Shown here: positions 1-7,283 of the stretch, piece by piece
How positions within the stretch are numbered: position 1 is the stretch's first letter
How the letters are laid out: each line of letters starts with the position of its first letter
From: CAVQBP01 sp964448105
GTDB lineage: Bacteria > Bacteroidota > Ignavibacteria > Ignavibacteriales > Ignavibacteriaceae
Direction: 5' to 3'
Assembly (NCBI GenBank): GCA_964448105.1
Contig: CAYUVK010000065.1
Location: forward strand, 1 to 27,586
DNA: 27,586 bases
Position numbers and translations under genes: made by a program
Notes under the pieces: model-generated
Told to the model about the DNA's origin: nothing
Seen by the model: the letters and a program-made list of their open reading frames with translations, nothing else
Databases searched by the model: none

Positions 1-59
1 GATTGGTTAACAATTTACTTAACACTTTGAGAAAATGTTTTGAATTTAAGCTGAACTCC

Positions 60-113
60 CCTTCAACCTTTGGAACCGGAATTCAACGTTCTATCCATTT
101 GAACTATGGACGC
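60..113 (-). pseudogene. 5' fragment of a tRNA-Arg(CCG)-like gene
   Basis: Read on the minus strand from 113, the sequence follows a tRNA closely. It has a 7-nt 5' acceptor strand (GCGTCCA), then TA, then a D-arm with paired GTTC/GAAC around an A-rich loop containing GG. Next comes an anticodon arm TTGAA / TTCCGGT / TCCAA with one mismatch and CCG at the anticodon position, then a 5-nt variable region. The T-arm breaks down after GAAGG: there is no TTCGAAT loop, no matching T-stem and no TGGACGC strand to close the acceptor. It therefore looks like a truncated or decayed tRNA-Arg, not a working one. Confidence is good for tRNA ancestry and lower for the exact 3' limit. Confidence 0.55.
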
Positions 114-140
114 GTTTATTCAATAAAATGAACAATTATT

Positions 141-223
141 AATTAACAATTAAAAGTGAATTATTTTTAAAATTATATGTGCAAATATAATAATTGTTAA
201 TGATTCATTTTTAATTTTTAATT
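141..223. repeat. AT-rich imperfect inverted repeat
   Basis: The arms at 141-165 and 199-223 are reverse complements at 22 of 25 positions, separated by 33 bases. The repeat lies just downstream of the PHP gene stop, whose codon (222-224) overlaps the right arm, and upstream of the tRNA fragment. It could fold as a 3' hairpin for that gene. The composition is so AT-rich that some pairing is expected by chance, and there is no GC-rich stem followed by a clear T-run. Confidence 0.4.
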
Positions 224-1265
224 AAACAACCCTAATATGATTTGAATAAATCCACGCCTTTTCATTTAAATAGACTTCAACGCGGTATACACCTTTCCTG
301 GTAATTTTAAATTCGGCTTTATCGCTTTCAATTGTTTCAATCTTTTTACCGCTTCTGAATAATTTTATTTCTGATTTCTGCGGCACTGATACTTTAAAAT
401 TTATATTATTATTTCTTTTTATCTCATCTCCCATTTGATATGTAATGTTAGCAGATTCCGCAAAAAATTTAAATCCTTTGGAATCACCGTGATAGTCATT
501 TGCAATAAAACATCTGCCTTCCTTCAAAGCAGTATATATTAATTCTTTTGCTTTAGTCAAGTGACTCTCACTTTTCCCTTTTTCAATTTTTTCATTTAAC
601 AAAATATGGGTTCTAATTGATTTGAATAAAACTTTATAAGGAAATATTTCAACCTCTAAAAATCCCAGCAAATTATATTTATGAGCATGTGCATCAACTC
701 CGCCAATCCCAATAACCTTTCGCTTTAAATTCAATTGATCCCAAACCTTTAATGTTTCCGTGGGTGGTGCTTCAATTGTTTTTAAAGGATGAATAAAAGA
801 CTGATATTTATTTTGTTCTGTTAAATTTTCCATCCATTCCGACATATGATTCCATATTTCAATCCCTGTAAAATCTTCAGTATCCCATTCAATCCACGGA
901 TAAGGGGGATGCTCTTTCATGTGAGTTCGTTTTTCATGGGGATGAGCTAAAAATCCTATACCGCCTGCTTCTTTAACTTTTTTCACATAATTTTTAGCGG
1001 ACATCCTTGTTGAATATGTTTCTTCAATCCCAAAAGCCAGGTAATGATTTTTATTTTCTTTATCATTTATTTCACAGCCGACCAAAAGTAAAGTATTGCC
1101 ATACCATCCTTCATAACCCTCTTTTAATGCCCTGAGAGTATTATGATCTGTTAAAATGATATAATCCAACCCGAGTTCATCGGCATACTTGGCAATCTCT
1201 TTTACCTTCCCGGAACCATCTGAAAAAGTCGAGTGCATGTGTAATGCACCTACATATTCGAACAT
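222..1265 (-). CDS. PHP-domain metal-dependent phosphoesterase-like protein
   Basis: A 347-aa protein of the PHP (polymerase and histidinol phosphatase) family, which binds two or three metal ions and usually hydrolyses phosphoesters. Visible ligand motifs are HMH at residues 9-11, D16, TDH at 39-41, E65, H74, HPH at 108-110 and DAH at 191-193, in the family's order. The last 90 or so residues, after the PHP domain, look beta-rich and may be an accessory domain. No signal peptide is visible, so it is probably cytoplasmic. The ATG at 1263-1265 has no clear Shine-Dalgarno. It is a lone minus-strand gene with AT-rich flanks. The substrate cannot be told from sequence. Confidence 0.85.
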   Translation of the reverse strand: MFEYVGALHMHSTFSDGSGKVKEIAKYADELGLDYIILTDHNTLRALKEGYEGWYGNTLLLVGCEINDKENKNHYLAFGIEETYSTRMSAKNYVKKVKEAGGIGFLAHPHEKRTHMKEHPPYPWIEWDTEDFTGIEIWNHMSEWMENLTEQNKYQSFIHPLKTIEAPPTETLKVWDQLNLKRKVIGIGGVDAHAHKYNLLGFLEVEIFPYKVLFKSIRTHILLNEKIEKGKSESHLTKAKELIYTALKEGRCFIANDYHGDSKGFKFFAESANITYQMGDEIKRNNNINFKVSVPQKSEIKLFRSGKKIETIESDKAEFKITRKGVYRVEVYLNEKAWIYSNHIRVV

Positions 1266-1507
1266 TTTACTATTTTTTTATGATTAATTACTATAAAAAT
1301 TTTTTGAGGATTAAAATTAAATATTATACAAAATTTCAATTAAAAAAAATCAAAATATTACCAGCGAGAAATTATAATCAAATATTTGCCTAAGTTATAT
1401 ATAATTTAAAGTGCACTTAGTAATTGCACAAAAAATTAAATACTTTTCAATATTTTTAAGACTTTAAAGGAACTCCAAATCTATTTTGAAATCTCAACTT
1501 AAATCTT

Positions 1508-2737
1508 TTAAAACGCATAACTTGTTGAGATATAAGCAAAAGTTCTCCCTCCTCCGATGTTTCCAAAACCTTGCCTTAAAACATCGCTATTAATAGTTGT
1601 ATCAAAAGAAAAATCTCCGAATCTTAAACCCAACCCTAATGTTACTATTCCCGGAGAATATTGAGTTATGGTGCTTTCCCTTACTAATACCGAACCAGAG
1701 CCGGTTTGAGTTGTATTGTTGCTTGTTGAAGCAGTATAACCCATTCTTGCTATCAGCCAATCTAAAACTGTCCATTCTGCACCTAAATTCCAGATTGGAA
1801 AAACAAATGACGAATTGGAAAGTTCAGGTTGACTTCCTGGTATAGAAGGAATTTTCCATGAATTACTATTAAATCCCGGACCTCCAACTAAAAGGAAATC
1901 TCCAATAGTATACTCAATTCCGAAACCAAACCCTAAAGACGTTAAAGAATTCAGATCACCTGACTGTCCGTTTACTTCCTGACTGCCTGTTGCGTTTATA
2001 AAATAAAATGCAGGTACAAATCTTAGTTTTTCAGAATACCGCCAGAATAATCTAGCGTTAATTCCAATTATAGTCTGGGATGCACTTGTTTTAAAAGCAG
2101 GAACCGGCGGCTGATCACTTGCGCTGGGAAAAATAAAACTTATTCCGGCATCAAGTAATAAATTTTTCTTGAAGTTCGCGATAATTCCACCATTTATTCC
2201 TAATTGGCTTGCTGTAATATCCGTTTCTCCAGCATTAGGCAGTTTAGTATTATTTTTAGAAGCAGCATAAGCAATGCCTAATCCTAAAATCAAATTACGT
2301 AGCTTTAAAGAAGAAAAAATTTCAAGATTATTATTTAATGCAATTGCACCCGGGACTTCCTGTATAACTCCGAAACCTGAACCAAGTTGCGATAAAGGAT
2401 CAAGCTTGCCAATAGAAAAAGTGTTAAAGTCATTTCTTGTTAACATCATACCAAGAGTAAAATTCTTGTTAAATGCAAAGTTAACTCCCGCAAATTGTCC
2501 ATTGCTAGAATTGCCGAAATCTGCACCTGCATTTGATCCAATATCTCCCCATAAAAAATCATAATAATAATTACCCCACGCAGGGTTTACTTTTATTGCT
2601 TCAGGGTCAATTATATAAGGATTGCTGCCTAAACTTAAAAACCGTGCATAACCGCCTGTTCTTTTTATATCCTGCGAATGAATTGAAAATGGAATAAGTA
2701 AAAGAAACAGTAAAACATAGAATAATTTTCTGCACAT
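1508..2737 (-). CDS. Secreted outer-membrane beta-barrel protein
   Basis: A 409-aa protein with a clear Sec signal peptide (hydrophobic residues 5-20, likely cleavage after the Ser/His-Ser near residue 21). The rest alternates polar and hydrophobic residues, is rich in Gly, Asn and aromatics, and ends in Phe (STSYAF), as many outer-membrane barrels do. The early NPY..DP....NPAWG region resembles barrel proteins common in Ignavibacteria and Bacteroidota, loosely like the PorV/PorQ or FadL-like group, but I cannot assign a transported substrate. The start is supported by a strong GGAGG seven bases upstream of the ATG. It is separated by about 400 bp from the cytochrome-operon barrel and is probably transcribed alone. 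Confidence 0.75.
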   Translation of the reverse strand: MCRKLFYVLLFLLLIPFSIHSQDIKRTGGYARFLSLGSNPYIIDPEAIKVNPAWGNYYYDFLWGDIGSNAGADFGNSSNGQFAGVNFAFNKNFTLGMMLTRNDFNTFSIGKLDPLSQLGSGFGVIQEVPGAIALNNNLEIFSSLKLRNLILGLGIAYAASKNNTKLPNAGETDITASQLGINGGIIANFKKNLLLDAGISFIFPSASDQPPVPAFKTSASQTIIGINARLFWRYSEKLRFVPAFYFINATGSQEVNGQSGDLNSLTSLGFGFGIEYTIGDFLLVGGPGFNSNSWKIPSIPGSQPELSNSSFVFPIWNLGAEWTVLDWLIARMGYTASTSNNTTQTGSGSVLVRESTITQYSPGIVTLGLGLRFGDFSFDTTINSDVLRQGFGNIGGGRTFAYISTSYAF

Positions 2738-3141
2738 AGAACCTCCGTGTGATAAAAAATGATTTTTGTTACGATTGCAAATTATCTAAAACCGTTGTGT
2801 GAAACCAATAAGGAATCGATTATCAGTTGATTCGTTTTGAAATGTCACTTCATAAAAATCACTTTATTAAATTTTACAAAAAAAATTTTCATTATTATTA
2901 TTATTTAATGAAACCGTAAAACTATGACGAAGGTTTTGGGAATGTAAATATAATTGGAATGTATTTATTAAAATATTATTTATTTCGGAAAAAATGATCT
3001 TCTTTTACTATAACCTTTGAATAGATTGCTTAGCTTTTCGCACTAGTGATAAAGATGCTAAGTTATTAAAATACATTTCCGTATTCTATAAGTCTTACTC
3101 TTCTTTTTTTAATCATTTCATACAACAGTTTTATATACTTG
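2738..3141. other. Intergenic region, no gene seen
   Basis: This 404-bp AT-rich stretch lies between two minus-strand genes. It holds the GGAGG ribosome-binding site of the 409-aa barrel gene (about 2741-2748), a short run of ATT repeats near 2893-2907, and a weak six-base inverted repeat (CTTAGC/GCTAAG, about 3029-3062) that might fold downstream of the cytochrome operon but lacks a T-run. I see no ORF or RNA gene. Confidence 0.6.
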
Positions 3142-4770
3142 TTAAAACCTATAATTAATTCCGGCCATAAATCTTCCATAGGTAGTTTTCCCTTCAAAAT
3201 CGCCTTCGTAATAAATATTGAAGTACACTTTATTTATAAGTCTGGTAGAAATCTGTACCGTTGCAATTTTTTGATCTAAATTACCTGTAAAACCTCCAAA
3301 ATTGTAATTTAACTTCGAAAACCCGGCTGAAATACTTGTAAAATTAATGCGAATAAACTTACTTAAAGTAATACCATAAACAGATCCGGATTGATAATTA
3401 CTAAAGATTCTGTTGAATGTAAGACTAGCAGAAATATCAAGCAAAGGAATATCTGATTTAGTGATAGAAACATTAAAATTCCTGGATGGCTTAATATCTC
3501 CCTTTTGAAAACTGTAACCCCCACCCAAATTTATAAATATACCGGTAAAAGGCCTAATGAAAAAACTCAAACGAAATCCCTGTCTTAGTTGATTTTCAAA
3601 AAGACTATCATACAAACTTTTGAATGTCTCATAATAAATAACACTTCTCCTTGCATCATAAGATAAATTAATTGTCAATGGTCTTACAGGAGTGTACTGT
3701 GTTGACAGATATAGGCTTGTTAAAGAGAAATCACTTTTTGCTTTATTATTCTGTAATTTAAAAAGATCTATTTCAGATGAAAAGAAGACATACAGATTAT
3801 TTACTATGTTATTATTATGTTGAAAATATAGAAATCTTCTGTCTGTTTTACCATGATCTGATTGCTGAAAAATTGCAATGGTGCTTTGCATTTGTCTATG
3901 ACTAATTGTATCTAATCTATTTAGGTAGGCACCGTATTCAAACAAATTTGAATTAAGTCCCATATGTAAAAAGTCAGGCCTGGATCCAATAACTCCACCA
4001 ACAGCAAAGTTTCCGAACCCTTTTTCAACTTGTAATCCATCAATAGGGCCGACACTAGAAATACTATTGTTCATATGCCTTCCCAACCAAACGCCAAATC
4101 TATTTACTTTATAACCTATTGATAAATCATAAATTTTTATTTTATTAAAGACGTTAGATTTTATATTGCTCCAATCCGAAGTTAAATAAGAGAAGTTCAT
4201 ATAATTTGTAAAAGAGAATGGCGTGCTGCCAATATTCTCTGCATGTAAATTGAGTGAATACCACCAGCTCTGTGTTCCAACACTATTTGCATAGTTGGCA
4301 AAGCCTGAGAAAGAATTTGCAGTAAAACTGCCGTAAAAATTAAACCGATGTGCCGGAGATTTAAACTTATCTTTCTTGACTTTCTGTTGAGCGGTATCAT
4401 TAACTGAATTTGAATCTTTTTCGTTCCCGGTACTTTTTAAAGTTAAAATTTTAGGTTCATCATTTATAGACCAAACAAAAACATTATCACCTATTTTTAA
4501 ATCTGTATTACCAATTTTTCTTCCGGAACAAGAAACTGTAGATAAAAATTGAATCACCATAACCGGAACAAATTTTTCATTATGAATATGATATGCTGTA
4601 TCGCCAACAGAAATACCATCTGTATTTTCAAATCTTACGTAAATATTTTGCGAGGTAATAAATGAAATTTTTCCTTCTTTTTTAATCAAATTTGCTTTTG
4701 CAAATAATAGAGTAGATGAAAAAATTAAAATATAAATTAAATAATGTATTTTCATATTCTTCTTATTCAT
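3142..4770 (-). CDS. Outer-membrane beta-barrel, candidate porin of the cytochrome cluster
   Basis: About 542 aa from the ATG at 4770. Other in-frame starts are TTG 4785, ATG 4776 and ATG 4755. The 4755 start would give a classical short signal peptide ending STLLFA. After the signal peptide comes a small beta-rich domain of about 90 residues with GD-turn motifs (SVGDTAY, KIGDNVFVW), then a Lys/Ser-rich linker. The remaining roughly 400 residues show the alternating, aromatic-rich pattern of an outer-membrane barrel, ending in INYRF. The gene begins within 25 bases of the end of the 33/34-heme cytochrome gene, so the two are almost surely co-transcribed. In known MtrAB/PCC conduits a barrel insulates a multiheme cytochrome across the outer membrane; that role is inferred here. 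It lacks the N-terminal CxxC of Shewanella MtrB. Confidence 0.72.
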   Translation of the reverse strand: MNKKNMKIHYLIYILIFSSTLLFAKANLIKKEGKISFITSQNIYVRFENTDGISVGDTAYHIHNEKFVPVMVIQFLSTVSCSGRKIGNTDLKIGDNVFVWSINDEPKILTLKSTGNEKDSNSVNDTAQQKVKKDKFKSPAHRFNFYGSFTANSFSGFANYANSVGTQSWWYSLNLHAENIGSTPFSFTNYMNFSYLTSDWSNIKSNVFNKIKIYDLSIGYKVNRFGVWLGRHMNNSISSVGPIDGLQVEKGFGNFAVGGVIGSRPDFLHMGLNSNLFEYGAYLNRLDTISHRQMQSTIAIFQQSDHGKTDRRFLYFQHNNNIVNNLYVFFSSEIDLFKLQNNKAKSDFSLTSLYLSTQYTPVRPLTINLSYDARRSVIYYETFKSLYDSLFENQLRQGFRLSFFIRPFTGIFINLGGGYSFQKGDIKPSRNFNVSITKSDIPLLDISASLTFNRIFSNYQSGSVYGITLSKFIRINFTSISAGFSKLNYNFGGFTGNLDQKIATVQISTRLINKVYFNIYYEGDFEGKTTYGRFMAGINYRF

Positions 4771-4793
4771 AAACATATATTTCAAATTTTTTA

Positions 4794-7283
4794 TTAATCT
4801 CCCCTACCTGTTTTATGACACGAATAACAATCCTCATTCTGGTGGTGCGCATTTTTATGACAAGTTGCATTACAAGAATGAATTGCAAAATTAGAAATTG
4901 TTTGATGACAGCTTTCACAAGACACATTATGGCTTCCCGTAAGCGGGAAATACTGTGTATGATTAAATGTTGAAGGTGACCATGCAGTAGTTGTATGACA
5001 CTGAGTACAATCCGTCGGATAGCCCGCCGATTGGTGAGGCGGATTATTAGTATTATTATAATCAGTTGTATGACAATCATAGCAGGTAGTTGATAGCGGA
5101 GTCGTATAACCTGATGTATGACATGATTGACATGATACACTTGCATGTGCACCTGTTAATGGGAATCCTGTTGTACTATGATCGAATGTAGCTCCACTCC
5201 AGTTTGTTGTTGAATGACATTGAGTACAATCATGCGGAAAACCTTGAGCACTATGAGGCGGATTTGTAGTATTTGCAAAATCCTGACTATGACATGAATA
5301 GCAGTCTGTTGTTAAACCTGTTACGGTTCCTTTATGACAGGACGAACAATCCAAAGATACATGGGCACCTGTTAAAGTAAATCCTGTAGTTGTATGGTTA
5401 AATGTTGATTGTGTCCAAGCTGTAGTGTTGTGACAATCTTGGCAGGTCTGAGGTAAACCAGCAGCCGTATGATTTGGATTTGTTGTCCCTTGATATTTAG
5501 ACTGATGACAGCTATAACATACAGTTGGCGGCGGAGTTGTATAACCCGTTGTATGACAAGATTGACAAGTAGTGCTGGCATGCACTCCTGTAAGTGGAAA
5601 ACCGGTTGTACTGTGATTAAAGTTTGCATCACCCCAGTTTGTTGTTGAATGACATTGTGAACAATCATGCGAAAATCCTTGAGCAACATGATTTGGATTT
5701 GTTGTATTTGTAAAATCCTGACTATGACATGAATAGCAGTCGGTTGTTAAACCTGTTACGGTTCCTTTATGACAGGACGAACAATCCGAAGATACATGGG
5801 CACCTGTTAAAGTAAATCCTGTAGTTGTATGGTTAAATGTCGATTGTGTCCAAGCTGTAGTGTTATGACAATCTTGACAGGTTTGAGGTAAACCAGCAGC
5901 CGTATGATTTGGAGTTGTTGTTCCCTGATATTTAGACTGATGACAGCTATAGCATGCTGTTGGCGGCGGAGTTGTATAACCAGACGTATGGCATGATTGA
6001 CAAGTAGTTGTTGCATGCACTCCGGTTAATGCGAAACCGGTTGTGCTATGATCAAATGTTGCTCCGCTCCAATTTGTAGTTGAATGACATTGTGAACAAT
6101 CGTGTGAAAAACCTTGAGCTGCATGATTTGGATCAGTTGTATTTGCAAAATCCTGACCATGACATGAATAGCAATCACTTGGAGTATTAGTATATCCTGT
6201 CGAATGACATGACTGGCAAGTGGTTGCAGCATGTGCTCCGGTTAATGCAAAACCGGTTGTGCTATGATCAAATGTTGCTCCGCTCCAATTTGTAGTTGAA
6301 TGACATTGTGAACAAATATGTGGAAATCCCTGAGTAACATGATTCGGATCCGTTGTGCCTGCAAAATCATTACTATGACATGAGTAACAGTCGCTTGATG
6401 TATTTGTATAACCAGCTGCGTGGCACGATTGACAAGAAACCGAAGAATGAGCACCTGTTAAGGGGAATCCTGTTGTATTGTGGTTAAAAGTTGCTTGAGT
6501 AAAGCTGTAAATATTATGGCAGTCTTGACAGGCAGTTGAAAATTTTGCCTGAACATGATCAGGGTTTTTTGCCTGTAAATACTGTTGATTATGACAAGGA
6601 TAGCAATCGGTTGTTAAACCTTTAAAACCAGTTCCCTGCTTATGGCAATTAAAACAATTTGCTATATTATGTCCTCCCACCAAAGGAAAGAAACTATGAT
6701 TAAAGTTAGTGTTGCCCCAGGTAAAACTCGTCAAACTATGGCAATCTTGACAGTCTGTAGAAAAATTTGATTGAACATGATTAGGTGATGTTGTCGTATA
6801 ATATTGCTTGGAATGACAACTAAAACATGAGATACTTTGAGGAGGAAAAATTAAGTTATCGTAACCGGAATGACAACTCCGGCAATCAACATTTAAATGA
6901 ACTCCAACAAGAGGAAAACGACTATTTTGATGTATTTGAATAATATTAGAGACAATCCATGTATTTGTTGTATGACATCTTCCGCAATCCGGTCCTAATG
7001 AATTTTGATGAACATCTTTATGACAGGAAATACATTCTGTTTTAACTTCAGAAAAAATTAAGCTTTTATGACATGATTTGCAGTTAACTTCTATGTGTTG
7101 CCCGGTTAGTTTAAAAAAAGTCTCTTTGTTATGGTCAAATTTTATTTGTTTAGGAATTATCTTCCAGTCAGTCGATTCATGACAGGAAGCGCAATCAATT
7201 TTTAAATTTTTCCCGTGTGGAGATTGAGGAAATAAATAGATGGTTCCTATTAACAAAAATATTATGAATGACAGGAAGCGCAT
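4794..7283 (-). CDS. Giant multiheme cytochrome c (33 CxxCH + 1 CxxxCH)
   Basis: An 829-aa exported protein with a signal peptide at residues 1-20 and no lipobox. I count 33 CxxCH heme-binding motifs plus one CNATCH (CxxxCH) at residues 804-809. From about residue 324 the protein is tandem modules of 72-73 residues. Each has three CxxCH and conserved non-motif histidines in F[DN]H, LTG[AV]H and P[NP]H, enough to give each heme a second His ligand. First cysteines of equivalent motifs fall at 324, 396, 541, 686 and 759. Residues 396-540 and 541-685 are a near-identical duplication. Most of the protein is low-complexity Thr/Ser/His/Cys. Its start overlaps the end of the upstream 20-heme gene by 22 bases and the barrel gene follows. 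It is probably a periplasmic or surface electron wire; location and partners are inferred. Confidence 0.9.
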   Translation of the reverse strand: MRFLSFIIFLLIGTIYLFPQSPHGKNLKIDCASCHESTDWKIIPKQIKFDHNKETFFKLTGQHIEVNCKSCHKSLIFSEVKTECISCHKDVHQNSLGPDCGRCHTTNTWIVSNIIQIHQNSRFPLVGVHLNVDCRSCHSGYDNLIFPPQSISCFSCHSKQYYTTTSPNHVQSNFSTDCQDCHSLTSFTWGNTNFNHSFFPLVGGHNIANCFNCHKQGTGFKGLTTDCYPCHNQQYLQAKNPDHVQAKFSTACQDCHNIYSFTQATFNHNTTGFPLTGAHSSVSCQSCHAAGYTNTSSDCYSCHSNDFAGTTDPNHVTQGFPHICSQCHSTTNWSGATFDHSTTGFALTGAHAATTCQSCHSTGYTNTPSDCYSCHGQDFANTTDPNHAAQGFSHDCSQCHSTTNWSGATFDHSTTGFALTGVHATTTCQSCHTSGYTTPPPTACYSCHQSKYQGTTTPNHTAAGLPQTCQDCHNTTAWTQSTFNHTTTGFTLTGAHVSSDCSSCHKGTVTGLTTDCYSCHSQDFTNTTNPNHVAQGFSHDCSQCHSTTNWGDANFNHSTTGFPLTGVHASTTCQSCHTTGYTTPPPTVCYSCHQSKYQGTTNPNHTAAGLPQTCQDCHNTTAWTQSTFNHTTTGFTLTGAHVSLDCSSCHKGTVTGLTTDCYSCHSQDFANTTNPPHSAQGFPHDCTQCHSTTNWSGATFDHSTTGFPLTGAHASVSCQSCHTSGYTTPLSTTCYDCHTTDYNNTNNPPHQSAGYPTDCTQCHTTTAWSPSTFNHTQYFPLTGSHNVSCESCHQTISNFAIHSCNATCHKNAHHQNEDCYSCHKTGRGD
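5229..6098 (-). repeat. 435-bp tandem duplication inside the cytochrome gene
   Basis: The units 5229-5663 and 5664-6098 encode residues 541-685 and 396-540 of the 829-aa cytochrome. By eye the DNA has only about 14 mismatches over about 285 aligned bases, including silent positions, which points to a recent in-frame duplication. Each unit carries six CxxCH motifs. Shorter 216-219-bp three-heme units (for example 6099-6314) extend the array upstream in more diverged form. Confidence 0.85.

Noticed and set aside
1405..1436. CTAAGT/ACTTAG inverted repeat and GTGCAC between the two first genes
   Set aside because: Six-base arms in AT-rich DNA occur often by chance and no T-run or conserved context supports a site.
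3029..3062. Hairpin downstream of the barrel gene as a rho-independent terminator
   Set aside because: Only six paired bases with a loop of about 20 bases and no following T-run.
4763..6454. Several 67-129-codon minus-strand frames overlapping the giant cytochrome gene
   Set aside because: They are out-of-frame readings of the same repeats, rich in Ile, Gln, His and Val with no domain signals; the CxxCH frame is clearly the real one.
4794..6500. Regularly spaced repeats that at first glance resemble a CRISPR array
   Set aside because: The repeats are 216-219 and 435 bp long, have no short unique spacers, and keep one open frame with CxxCH motifs; they are protein-coding modules.
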